Source: an uncultured Anaeroplasma sp. (lineage in GTDB: Bacteria > Bacillota_I > Bacilli_A > Acholeplasmatales > Anaeroplasmataceae). From it: a DNA stretch of 45,499 nt. The notes beneath the pieces are model-generated. The model ran no database searches. It had not been told where the DNA came from and was given only the letters and a program-made list of their open reading frames with translations. The stretch spans positions 1 to 45,499 of the forward strand of contig CAMEKD010000002.1 in NCBI GenBank assembly GCA_945920825.1. Direction: 5' to 3'. Shown here one piece after another: positions 33,599 through 43,121 of this stretch (position 1 is the stretch's first letter; each line of letters begins with the position of its first letter). The position numbers were made by a program, and so were the translations under genes.

Positions 33599-36500
33599 AT
33601 GACAATGACAAAGAAAACATTGCGCAGAGCGGTTACTGCTTCCCTTGCTAGCGCATTCGCAATATCTTTAGCATCTTGTTCAGCTGCATCGGACAATCAT
33701 GGTAAAATCGATTTAGATGCCATCTATGCTTCTAGTGGAGATTATTCCGTATCCTACGGAGATATCTGGAACGAGCTTAAATGGAAATCGAATGAGGTTT
33801 TAGATACTCAAATTACCAATGTAGTTTTAAATAAGTATATCAGTCGTATTAGCATTGTTCTATCTAAGGATTCTAACTCTCTTACAGGAGAGGATAAAGA
33901 AGCTTTAGGCTTTGATAGCGAGAATAATGTTTATAGCGATGATGCTTATAACAAGATGAAAGAAAATTATGAAGAAAGAATTGTAGATTACGTAGTACAA
34001 GACATCTATAATTTCACTTATCAAACCGATAACTATTGGGACAATTTCGAATCCCTAAAGCGTGTCGATATTGATACCCTAGAGGCTAAATATGTAGATG
34101 AGATTTATTCTGAATATTTAGTTGACACTATTGATGGTGTGGAATTAATTAAGTTAATTCAAAAAGCAGATTACAAGAATTATAAGGATAATTTTGCAAA
34201 CTATTTAAAGCTTGCAAAGGGCTTATCTCAAATCTATTATCCTCTTTATGCAAAGGAATTATTAGCCTATAGTGGACTTGAGGAGGATATTAAAGAGGCG
34301 GATGAGGAAGATACAGATGCTGATGATGATCAGTGGGGTTATTATGCTGTATCAAAATATGTATCTAAATTCAAGGAAGAGTACACAAATAATTATGATA
34401 TGAGTGCTATCATTATCAACTTTGCAAACTCAAGTGAAATGGAAGATACATTAAGAGCCTTTGGATTAAAGTTCAATGGTAAGAACCTATATTATATTTA
34501 TGATTCAAAGGATACGAATAAATATACCTTAAATGCAGATGGCTATATGACTTATGAGGATTACATCAAATATTATGATGATTTCTCTACAAGTAATCTA
34601 AATAATGGTCGTGATGATGAAGGTAACCAGATGGCAACGGTTGTATCTAGCCAAGCCATACTAGAAATTTATATCCAAATATATAATTATGTATATGGCG
34701 GATATAGAAAAAAGCTATCCTCTACTTATACTGGTACAGCTTATACACAGCTAAACCAATTAAGAAGATTAACGGATGAAATCTTAGAGGCTTATGCATC
34801 TCCTGCTCCAGGAACTACCGTTGAGGAAATGCTAAAGAAGGCAAAGAATACGCTTAAGGCAGATAACGCTGAAGAGACTTACTATACTGCAAAAAATTTA
34901 AAGAAGCTTTATGGTGATACATTCAAAACCTATATGTATGATACATTAAAGCTAAAGCAAGGCTCTACTTGCTATTCTTATAGCGGTCAAACATCAAATC
35001 TAGGTACATCCTTAGCTTATAAATTTGATGAATATACACATCATGTAGATAAAGAGGAAATTACAGATTCTTCCTTAATTCATTTTAAGGAATGGTATAA
35101 CGAAGAGGAAAGAAACTCTACAGATATCACTGCATTATTGTTAGATACTGAAGCCTATCCATCCTTATCCTCAGATATATTAGAATTATTAAAGAAGGAT
35201 GATATTACTTCTTCTGCAATTACAAATTATTTAAGTGAAGAATTAGATGATGTTTCTGTAAAGATTTATAATGAAGCTTGTGAAATCAAGTATTCTGCAG
35301 ATAATGCAGATTATTCAAATGCATTATCTAAGGTGGGAAATGATAACATTTTAGCTACGATTTCTTATGATAATGTAACTTGGAATTTAAATATTGTTGG
35401 AGATAGTGAGGATAAGGATTCTGTTTTAATTCCTGGTACTTCTACTCCATTTGGTGTATTTGATTATTTAGAGGCCAAGAGTGGTACAACTACTGCGGTT
35501 GATTTAATATCTTCAAAGATTGTTAAGACTACAAAAGAATACGAGAATACAAATAAGGATAGAGATTTATATAAGAGATATATTGAGAATATGCTATTAA
35601 GCTTCTCTAATGATTATTATTCTCAAAGTGGATATCCTGCATCTATTGGTAAATATAATTTCTTAATGCTATATTTCCATACTGCCGATGTAGAAAAGAT
35701 CATTGATGATTATTATAGAGTAAATGCTGCATCCTCTAAGCTATTAACAGATTATTCTTCAGATAAGCTAGTAAACTTCTTTGAAAAATATGTTGATATC
35801 CAAGAGGCAAATTATTTCTCCTTAGGTGGTACTCGTCTTTATGTATATTTAGATAGAGATGATGACGGCAAGGAGGATGAGGTTTCTGATTGGTGCGATT
35901 TGCTTGTATCTGATTATGATGCAACAAGCGTATTTGCAGGTAAGACCTTCGGTGAGGTTGCAAAACAATTCGTTTGGGAAATCTACAATAAGATTAGTGC
36001 ATCAACATCCTCTCATACAGAGACTGCAACCCAGCTAGTAAGCGAGATTTCATCTTCTGCAAAGGCCGCTTATGATGAGAACCCTATTTCCGCTGAAAAC
36101 ACTTGGGCAGTTTATAGACATTTAGGTTTAAATGTAAAGACTGCAGAATTCACTGCTACAAACGCAACAACAGATATTGATTTTGATTTAAAGCAGCGTC
36201 TATATGATTATTCAAGAGGCTATAGCTTAGATACAAATGGAAATATCACAAAGACTTATGAATATTTCTTAAATAATACATATCCAACATGCTATATCGA
36301 GCCAATGGGTGATAAGGATACGGTAATTAAGGCTGACGATGACACTATCATTCAAACGAATGATGGATATAACCTAATCATGGTTACATCTGGTACTACT
36401 TCTGCATCCGCAAAATGGACTAAGACAGATAATAGCGAGGGTATTTTAGAGAATATCGTATTCATGTATAACGAGAACCCTATCACAATTACAGATATCT

Positions 36501-36898
36501 ATAATGATACTGAGGAATTAAATTTCAACCAGATTAAGTTCTATATTCTAGATTATGCAATCCATGGTTCATCCACTTTAGCTCCTCAATCATTATCCGA
36601 TGCATATTCAAGATATCTATCTCCAGTAGTAACTCGTTTTACTTCTTCTGAGACACAAAGAATTATTTTAATTAATTATATTGAAAATTCTACAAATGCA
36701 AGCATTAGCTTCACAAAGAGCGGCAACAATGATGCATTTGCTAAGATTGTAGCTATCGCACAAACTTCTGCTGATAATTATAGCTATTTATATAATGATA
36801 CAACAGGTACATCGAACCTATATGATTACAAGGATGAAAATGGTAATCTAGTTACTTGGTGGGATAGCATTAAAACTATTTTAAAGGAGGAGGCTTAA
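33599..36898 (+). CDS. Giant lipoprotein, possibly PrsA/SurA-related (first of pair)
   Basis: 1,099 residues. Signal peptide MTMTKKTLRRAVTASLASAF, with lipobox LASC (about residue 27), so a surface lipoprotein. The mature start GDYSVSYGDIWNELKWKSNEVLD resembles the N-terminal helices of PrsA/SurA chaperones, and DGYNLIMVTSG near residue 925 recalls the GYHIIKV end of a parvulin domain; no complete parvulin domain is visible. A DxDxDG calcium-loop-like motif (DRDDDGKEDE) lies near 753. Related throughout to the next protein. Either ATG 33599 or 33605 could start it. Function not known. Confidence 0.7.
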   Translation: MTMTKKTLRRAVTASLASAFAISLASCSAASDNHGKIDLDAIYASSGDYSVSYGDIWNELKWKSNEVLDTQITNVVLNKYISRISIVLSKDSNSLTGEDKEALGFDSENNVYSDDAYNKMKENYEERIVDYVVQDIYNFTYQTDNYWDNFESLKRVDIDTLEAKYVDEIYSEYLVDTIDGVELIKLIQKADYKNYKDNFANYLKLAKGLSQIYYPLYAKELLAYSGLEEDIKEADEEDTDADDDQWGYYAVSKYVSKFKEEYTNNYDMSAIIINFANSSEMEDTLRAFGLKFNGKNLYYIYDSKDTNKYTLNADGYMTYEDYIKYYDDFSTSNLNNGRDDEGNQMATVVSSQAILEIYIQIYNYVYGGYRKKLSSTYTGTAYTQLNQLRRLTDEILEAYASPAPGTTVEEMLKKAKNTLKADNAEETYYTAKNLKKLYGDTFKTYMYDTLKLKQGSTCYSYSGQTSNLGTSLAYKFDEYTHHVDKEEITDSSLIHFKEWYNEEERNSTDITALLLDTEAYPSLSSDILELLKKDDITSSAITNYLSEELDDVSVKIYNEACEIKYSADNADYSNALSKVGNDNILATISYDNVTWNLNIVGDSEDKDSVLIPGTSTPFGVFDYLEAKSGTTTAVDLISSKIVKTTKEYENTNKDRDLYKRYIENMLLSFSNDYYSQSGYPASIGKYNFLMLYFHTADVEKIIDDYYRVNAASSKLLTDYSSDKLVNFFEKYVDIQEANYFSLGGTRLYVYLDRDDDGKEDEVSDWCDLLVSDYDATSVFAGKTFGEVAKQFVWEIYNKISASTSSHTETATQLVSEISSSAKAAYDENPISAENTWAVYRHLGLNVKTAEFTATNATTDIDFDLKQRLYDYSRGYSLDTNGNITKTYEYFLNNTYPTCYIEPMGDKDTVIKADDDTIIQTNDGYNLIMVTSGTTSASAKWTKTDNSEGILENIVFMYNENPITITDIYNDTEELNFNQIKFYILDYAIHGSSTLAPQSLSDAYSRYLSPVVTRFTSSETQRIILINYIENSTNASISFTKSGNNDAFAKIVAIAQTSADNYSYLYNDTTGTSNLYDYKDENGNLVTWWDSIKTILKEEA

Positions 36899-36899
36899 G

Positions 36900-39800
36900 A
36901 TGAAAAAGGCATTCAAGAGCTTACTTCTTGCAAGTACTACAGGATTAATGGCATTAACTCTTGCTTCCTGTGGTGGAGAGACAAGAAATTCTAGCGTACC
37001 TTACGGTGAAGGCAACAAATACAATTCGGATACTGTAATTGCCACTGCATCGAATGACATTACAAATGAAACCATGAAGATGACTTTGGCACAGTTCTAT
37101 TCTAGATTAAGATATTCTGGAAACACTTTTGTTACAAATAATATTAAAAAGGCTGTTTACAGCAAGGAATATGATGCTGTAGTTGATGTTTTAACTCATG
37201 AGAACCTAGCTGATGTTAAGGATTCTACAAAGGCTTTAATTACATTAACTAAGAATGATACTCCCCTTTATAGCCTAAGTGCTACAACACTTGATGCAAC
37301 AGGTGCATTAAATAATTATCAATATATTCGTCGTTATATGGTAAACGCAATTCAATCCTTATTATCTAGTGGAATATTCTCTGCTACTTCTGCAAAGAAG
37401 GTTGCTGATATCGAGGATAAGGTTATCGAGAAATATTACACAAAATATATTGAGACTCAAGCAAGACGTGGAATTACCATTACTAAGGCTGAATTAGCTT
37501 TCCAACAGCCAACAGATAATAGTGATGTAATCCAATTTACAAATTTCAAATCTATCGTTCTAAACTATAGAGGATTAGTGGATTCCTTCATTATTACACA
37601 ATCGGAAAAGCTTGCAAGTAAGAATGCATTATATCAAATTGCAGATGAGGAATACATCTATGAATATGATGCAGACCCATCTACAGATGAAAAAACTAAG
37701 AATAGCTCAAACTATCTATTTGATGAAAAGAAGATGGAATCCTTATATAATACTACATATAAAACATATGGTGAATATAAGGCTGTAATCATTCAGTTCA
37801 ATTCAAGACGTGAGGCATTAAAAATTACCGATGATGCTACAAATGAATTAGGCTATAGCTTAGATGAGGCGGATACGGAAGAAAAGGTTAAGAATTATTA
37901 TTTAAAATTATATAATTTAACCTATGCGTATGACCCTGCAACAGCGTTAGATGATGACAGATTCACTTATACAGTTTCTAAGGATGAAAATAGCTTAAGT
38001 GAATTAAATGATACAGTTAAAACAGCTATTACAGATACTTTAAAGAATGGTGAATATTTTAAATCGCCAAGAAACCTATCCGATAAGTATTATATGATTT
38101 ATCATATAAGTACTAAGTATGATGTTTCTTCAAACGATAAGGAAACGGAATTTGCTGATTTAACTAAAGAGCAAAAGGAAAAGTATACTACTTATTTAAA
38201 GTGGGATACAATAGAATCGAATGCTTCTAATTATGCATCAACAAATTATAAGGCTTTAATCTATAAGAATTTAAATGATGAGAACAAGGATAATGATTTG
38301 AGAATTTATGATCCAGTAGCTGAATATAGATTCTATAATTCTTATTCTGATGTTTATACATTAATGGATAAGTCTTATTTCAAGGATAATTTAATCTTCT
38401 CTTATGATGGCATTGAATATAGCTGTGAGGATTTCTATAAGGATGCAAGCCTATATTATGCATCTGAGACAATTACAAATTATTTCCAATTAGAATATGC
38501 AAATTCCTTCATCGACAAATATATCGATGAGGATACAAAGACTAAAAATAGCGATACTATAAAGGATGCTATTTCAACATTCAATTCTAATGGTAATTCT
38601 CAATATCCTTCTTCTATGGGACTTGAAAATTATTTATTAATTGCATATGGCTATGAAAACGAAGAGGATGTATTAAAATATTACTTTAATGCAGCTAAGT
38701 GCTTAACAAGCTACAAGGCTGAAAAGGTATTTGAGGATTGGGCTGTATTAAACCAGGAAAAGACCGATGCTGAGGGTAAGAAGATTTATAACATTAATGA
38801 AGCTTATAAGACTCAAGGTATTCTATATAACCTATTAACAAGTGGTAATAAGGATTATTCTACACTATTCAATATTAACCTAGATCATTTCTTAATTAAT
38901 ATTGATGCGAATGGTGATGGTACTCCTGATGATCCAGATGTATTCTTAAAGGATTTATCTGATGAAACTAAGGAAGCGTTCGAAAATGCTGTAGTTGAAT
39001 TAGCTCAGGCATTATATGTTGAGGCTACAAGTGGCCTATATGGTGATAATTCCTACTATACAATCCTAAATTATCTAAAGCAGGCTTACGAAGAGGGTAA
39101 GGCATTAAAGACTGACCCTACGAAGACTTGGGATGATTTTAAGTCCTTCGAATTCCTATTAACTGTTGAAGAGCTAGCTTCTAATGGTGATATCACTCAG
39201 GATTCTGTTTCTAATTTCGTAGAACCATTCAAAAATTATGTTAAGAATGTTTACAAGACATTAGATGAGGCTGATACAAAAATTGCAGAGGATGGTAATT
39301 TCTATATCTATGATTCTGCTGAAGAGAAAGGTCATGTACTTGATAAGGATACCGATGCATCAAAGATTACAATCGATACCCTATGTAAGACGGTATATGG
39401 CTACCACCTATTAATCGTTAATAGCTATAGCGGACCAGATTCTACAGATTACAAGAAGCCAAGTGATTATGAATCACAATATGCAAACAATCTTCCTATT
39501 ACATTAATTGCAGATGATAAATCTACAGATGAGGATGAATCTATCGTTGTATATACAGATTCTTGGAATGAGAATACCTCTGAAATTTCATTCAACCAAT
39601 TCTTCATCTATTATGTTCAAAAGGCAAATAGTGCTACATCTTCTCTAGAATCAAATATTGCATCCTTATGCTCTACACTATTTGATAACTCTATTTCTAA
39701 ATATGTAAGCTCTAATTTCCAAACCTTCTTATTATTATCTAAGCTAAATATCCAAATCGACGCTACAAATGGTCCAAAGGTATTCACTTATGATACAACA

Positions 39801-39914
39801 GCTGGATTAGATGTTGAATATTACAAGAATGCAGTTATCGATTGGGGAGATGAGAATCAATATCTTCCTTGGGTAGATGGTACTTATAATTGGGATAGAC
39901 CAAAATCGAAATAA
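36900..39914 (+). CDS. Giant lipoprotein, possibly PrsA/SurA-related (second of pair)
   Basis: 1,004 residues. Signal MKKAFKSLLLASTTGLMALT with lipobox LASC. It parallels the preceding protein: an N-terminal segment like TMKMTLAQFYSRLRYSGNTFV, a shared middle block (YPSSMGLENYLLIAYGYENEEDV versus YPASIGKYNFLMLYFHTADV), a calcium-loop-like DANGDGTPDD near 668 and YGYHLLIVNSYSG near 837, which resembles the parvulin-end GYHIIKV. The ATG lies 1 nt after the upstream stop with AAAGGAGGAGG inside that gene, so translation is coupled. Probable extracellular folding or scaffold role, inferred only. Confidence 0.7.
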   Translation: MKKAFKSLLLASTTGLMALTLASCGGETRNSSVPYGEGNKYNSDTVIATASNDITNETMKMTLAQFYSRLRYSGNTFVTNNIKKAVYSKEYDAVVDVLTHENLADVKDSTKALITLTKNDTPLYSLSATTLDATGALNNYQYIRRYMVNAIQSLLSSGIFSATSAKKVADIEDKVIEKYYTKYIETQARRGITITKAELAFQQPTDNSDVIQFTNFKSIVLNYRGLVDSFIITQSEKLASKNALYQIADEEYIYEYDADPSTDEKTKNSSNYLFDEKKMESLYNTTYKTYGEYKAVIIQFNSRREALKITDDATNELGYSLDEADTEEKVKNYYLKLYNLTYAYDPATALDDDRFTYTVSKDENSLSELNDTVKTAITDTLKNGEYFKSPRNLSDKYYMIYHISTKYDVSSNDKETEFADLTKEQKEKYTTYLKWDTIESNASNYASTNYKALIYKNLNDENKDNDLRIYDPVAEYRFYNSYSDVYTLMDKSYFKDNLIFSYDGIEYSCEDFYKDASLYYASETITNYFQLEYANSFIDKYIDEDTKTKNSDTIKDAISTFNSNGNSQYPSSMGLENYLLIAYGYENEEDVLKYYFNAAKCLTSYKAEKVFEDWAVLNQEKTDAEGKKIYNINEAYKTQGILYNLLTSGNKDYSTLFNINLDHFLINIDANGDGTPDDPDVFLKDLSDETKEAFENAVVELAQALYVEATSGLYGDNSYYTILNYLKQAYEEGKALKTDPTKTWDDFKSFEFLLTVEELASNGDITQDSVSNFVEPFKNYVKNVYKTLDEADTKIAEDGNFYIYDSAEEKGHVLDKDTDASKITIDTLCKTVYGYHLLIVNSYSGPDSTDYKKPSDYESQYANNLPITLIADDKSTDEDESIVVYTDSWNENTSEISFNQFFIYYVQKANSATSSLESNIASLCSTLFDNSISKYVSSNFQTFLLLSKLNIQIDATNGPKVFTYDTTAGLDVEYYKNAVIDWGDENQYLPWVDGTYNWDRPKSK

Positions 39915-39920
39915 GAATTT

Positions 39921-39950
39921 AGGCAAACCTCGGTTTGCCTTTTCTTTTGC
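39921..39950 (+). terminator. Terminator of the giant lipoprotein operon
   Basis: Perfect stem AGGCAAACC / GGTTTGCCT with loop TC, followed by TTTCTTTT. Confidence 0.9.
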
Positions 39951-39951
39951 A

Positions 39952-39980
39952 CAAAAAAATCCTAGCATATTTGCTAGGAT
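39952..39980 (-). terminator. Terminator of tex
   Basis: Perfect 9-bp stem ATCCTAGCA (39959-39967) / TGCTAGGAT (39972-39980), loop of 4, then TTTTTTTGTG on the minus strand. It converges with the lipoprotein terminator. Confidence 0.88.
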
Positions 39981-40001
39981 AGTTTTATTATTGTTGTTTA
40001 A

Positions 40002-42170
40002 TTAAGGATAGCGCCATCTTATGCTTCTGATAATCAATATTACATAAACATGTACCTGATCCCCAACACTTAAGATATCCGATGGGTGGGCTACCTTTTG
40101 TGTACTCATCTTCGATACATGTACTAATCCATCATATTTAACGCCACAATCGATGAATGCACCAAAGTCAACTACGTTTCTTACTGTACCATCAAGCTCA
40201 TCTCCAACCTTGATATCTTCAAAGTGCATAATATCGCTTCTAAGCTTTAATCCAGGGTAGGAATCACGAATGTCACGAAGTGGCTTTTCAAATGCATCGA
40301 AAATATCATTTAATGTGAACATATCAATGGATAAATCCTTTGAAATTTGGCTTTTATCAAGCTTTTTAATTTCCTCCCTAATCTTTTCCGTGCCTAAATC
40401 ATTTGCGCTTAAATTCATTAATTTTAATATAGCTTTAGCCTTATCATAGGATTCTGGATGAATTGGAGTTTGATCTAAGGGATCGATCGCATTTAATATT
40501 CTTAAAAAGCCGACACATTGCTCATAGGTTTTAGGGCCAAGCTTTGCAACCTTCTTTAATTCCTCTCTAGACTTAAATCCACCATTTTCATCTCTATAAG
40601 CAATAATATTTTTAGATACTGTCTTTGTTAAGCCAGATACATAGGAAAGTAAGGATATCGACGCAGTATTTAAATTAACTCCAACCTTGTTTACAGCATC
40701 CGATACCACATCATCTAACGCTTTATTTAATTTTGATTGTGTAACATCATGCTGATACTGTCCAACACCAATGGATTTAGGGTCAATTTTAACAAGCTCT
40801 GCAAGTGGATCTTGAATTCTTCTTGCGATGGATATTGCGCTTCTCTTTTCAACGGTTAAATCTGGGAATTCCTCAATGGCAATATCGGATGCAGAATATA
40901 CGGATGCACCAGCCTCACTTACCATTACATATTTACAATCAAAGCCGTTTTCCTTAATGACATCTGCAATGAAGCTTTCGGTTTCTCTTCCTGCAGTTCC
41001 ATTACCTATGGCAATAATAGATACATTATATTTCTTAATTAATCTTGCAATCGTAATTTTAGATTCCATAACTAATTTAGGGTCAACCTTTGAATCCTTA
41101 GATTTTTCATTTGGATAAATAACTCCAATTTCCTTTACACCACTATTTTCATCAATTACAGCAAGCTTACAGCCTGTTCTATAGGCAGGGTCAACACCAA
41201 GTACAACCTGGCCCTTCATTGGAGCCTGTAATAATAGATTCTTTACATTCATTGCGAAAATATGAATCGCCTGTTCTTCTGCATTTTCAGATAAAATGCT
41301 TCTGATTTCTCTTCCAATAGATGGTGCAATTAATCTTTTATAGGAATCCTCTATTGCCTCCTCTAGCTCTTGCTTAAATAAGGAATCTCTATTTCTTGTA
41401 ATATGTCTTCTTAAGAAATCAATATCTCTTTCGGGCTGAAGCTCAAGTGTAACATTGATTACATCCTCATCCTCAGCTCTATTAATTGCTAAAACTCTAT
41501 GAGGCTTAATCCAACCTGTCTTTTCGGAAGAATCATAATAATTCTTATATTTTTCCTCAGGATCCTTATCATTTTTCTTCTTCTTACAAATAATCGTTCC
41601 ATATTTTAATGCAGCATCTCTGATATATTTTCTAAAATCTGCATTATCACTAATCTTTTCTGCGACAATATATTTCGCATTTGTGATAGCATCATCTATA
41701 GTTTTAACTTTATCCGTTAAGAATTTCGATACGATCTCACATTTATCTCCTTGATTATAAAGCTTTAGCATAATATCTGCTAAAGGCTCAAGACCTAAGG
41801 CAATAGCCTCTGTTGCTTTTGTCTTTTTCTTTTCCTTATATGGACGATATAAATCCTCAACATCGATAAGCTTTGAAGCATTTAAAATATCTTCTCTTAA
41901 GGAATCTGTCATCATACCCTTTTCTTCAATTAAACGAATGACATCAGCTTTTCTCTTTTCTAGGGCAACTCCATAATTATATTCATCGGAAATCGCACGA
42001 ATTGCCTCTTCATCAAGACCTCCTGTAGCCTCTTTTCTATATCTTGCAATAAAAGCTACAGTTTTATCGTCAGCAAGCATTTCTAAAACGGCACCAATTT
42101 GGTCTCTTTTAACCTTAAATTTGTCCTCTATTGTCTTTAATACATTGTCATTTAAAACTACATCTGCCAT
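40002..42170 (-). CDS. tex: Tex-family RNA-binding protein, 3' end frameshifted
   Basis: 722 residues as read. The N-terminal Tex helical region (TVAFIARYRKEATGGLDEEAIRAI), YqgF-like RNase H fold (VVLGVDPAYRTGCKLAVID), helix-hairpin-helix region (NTASISLLSYVSGLTKTVSKNIIAYRDENG) and C-terminal S1 domain (ELDGTVRNVVDFGAFIDCGV) are all clear. The S1 domain ends abnormally: after VHVYV the frame gives ILIIRSIRWRYP and stops. The neighbouring frame continues NIDYQKHKMALSLIKQQ to a TAA at 39988-39990, the expected ending. A small deletion near 40036-40046, real or a sequence error, explains this. Confidence 0.92.
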   Translation of the reverse strand: MADVVLNDNVLKTIEDKFKVKRDQIGAVLEMLADDKTVAFIARYRKEATGGLDEEAIRAISDEYNYGVALEKRKADVIRLIEEKGMMTDSLREDILNASKLIDVEDLYRPYKEKKKTKATEAIALGLEPLADIMLKLYNQGDKCEIVSKFLTDKVKTIDDAITNAKYIVAEKISDNADFRKYIRDAALKYGTIICKKKKNDKDPEEKYKNYYDSSEKTGWIKPHRVLAINRAEDEDVINVTLELQPERDIDFLRRHITRNRDSLFKQELEEAIEDSYKRLIAPSIGREIRSILSENAEEQAIHIFAMNVKNLLLQAPMKGQVVLGVDPAYRTGCKLAVIDENSGVKEIGVIYPNEKSKDSKVDPKLVMESKITIARLIKKYNVSIIAIGNGTAGRETESFIADVIKENGFDCKYVMVSEAGASVYSASDIAIEEFPDLTVEKRSAISIARRIQDPLAELVKIDPKSIGVGQYQHDVTQSKLNKALDDVVSDAVNKVGVNLNTASISLLSYVSGLTKTVSKNIIAYRDENGGFKSREELKKVAKLGPKTYEQCVGFLRILNAIDPLDQTPIHPESYDKAKAILKLMNLSANDLGTEKIREEIKKLDKSQISKDLSIDMFTLNDIFDAFEKPLRDIRDSYPGLKLRSDIMHFEDIKVGDELDGTVRNVVDFGAFIDCGVKYDGLVHVSKMSTQKVAHPSDILSVGDQVHVYVILIIRSIRWRYP

Positions 42171-42190
42171 ATAAATTCTCCTTTTATTTT

Positions 42191-42217
42191 TAAAAAAATA
42201 AGGCCATTAGGCCTTAT
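42191..42217 (-). terminator. Terminator of the anchored extracytoplasmic protein gene
   Basis: Perfect 8-bp stem ATAAGGCC / GGCCTTAT with loop ATTA, followed by seven U on the minus strand. Confidence 0.85.
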
Positions 42218-42218
42218 C

Positions 42219-43019
42219 TTATGCTAATTCTAATTGGAAACTTGAACGCTTGTCCGTACCTGTAATGAATTCAGTAACGTGACGAGAGTCACTTCTGATA
42301 GTCGCAAAATCTGTGAAGAAAATTCCCCAAGATTTTGGATCATTTGTTTTAGAATCGTAATCATATTCATATGAACTCTTAAAGCCATCTTCACCAGCAA
42401 TATAACCAAAAGCGAATTCGTTTGTTGATGCACTGCTGCCACCAAATTTTCCGCTTGTAATCACATTTTTATTCTTACCAACAGATAAATCAATCATGTA
42501 TAATACTGCAACCAAAGAATCATTCGATGCATCATCATCAGCTAAAATCTTTTCATTATATTGATTAATCGTGTATTGAATTTCAATTAAAGCCTGAAGT
42601 GCTAAATCATGCTGCTCATTATAATAAAAGGTTACAGATTCATCATCCTTATTCTTGCCCTCATCAATTGCCTTATCTGGATAGAATGTTGTGAAATCAA
42701 ATGCAGCAAAGAAAATATGCTTATAATATGTACCATCACCATAATCATCGGAATTCGCATGCATTAGCACACCCTCATAACTCATCTTTTTGAAGGTAAC
42801 TTCTTTTTCATTATATGTATAAGTCTTTCCAACATAATCAATCTTTTCCTCAGTTGTATCTTGATTTGCAAGTACAAGTGGAATGGTAATTGCAGCTGCT
42901 AAAACGAGTACAAGTCCTACTCCTGAGATTATCCAAAATAATTTATTATGTAAGATATTCTTCTTTTTTTGACCCTGTGTGGCTTTACCGGATACTTTTT
43001 TTCTTTTAATTGTTGCCAA
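42219..43019 (-). CDS. Membrane-anchored extracytoplasmic protein, unknown
   Basis: About 266 residues. A basic N-terminus, one hydrophobic segment (IISGVGLVLVLAAAITIPLVL, about 33-53) and a roughly 210-residue acidic, Tyr/Asp-rich outer domain with no motif I recognise. The layout is a signal anchor facing outward. AAAGGAG abuts an ATG at 43028 with no spacing; the TTG at 43019 (reading MATIKRKK) has the ideal 9 nt, so I prefer it. It follows the DUF4430/ECF-S-like pair by about 90 nt behind a terminator, so it may be a separate unit. Confidence 0.65.
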   Translation of the reverse strand: MATIKRKKVSGKATQGQKKKNILHNKLFWIISGVGLVLVLAAAITIPLVLANQDTTEEKIDYVGKTYTYNEKEVTFKKMSYEGVLMHANSDDYGDGTYYKHIFFAAFDFTTFYPDKAIDEGKNKDDESVTFYYNEQHDLALQALIEIQYTINQYNEKILADDDASNDSLVAVLYMIDLSVGKNKNVITSGKFGGSSASTNEFAFGYIAGEDGFKSSYEYDYDSKTNDPKSWGIFFTDFATIRSDSRHVTEFITGTDKRSSFQLELA

Positions 43020-43094
43020 GTCAATCATCTCCTTTAAAAATACTACACGTTAAAGTTCAAATTATTTTATCATAATTTTGGCATCTATACAAGA

Positions 43095-43121
43095 AAAATA
43101 AGAGAAATCATAAGATTTCTC
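43095..43121 (-). terminator. Terminator of the DUF4430 gene pair
   Basis: GAGAAATC (43102-43109) / GATTTCTC (43114-43121), loop ATAA, then TTATTTTTC on the minus strand. It overlaps the TGA stop of the upstream gene. Confidence 0.75.

Noticed and set aside
35736-35963. Antisense ORF inside the first giant lipoprotein
   Set aside because: Shadow of the coding strand; no ribosome site and implausible composition.
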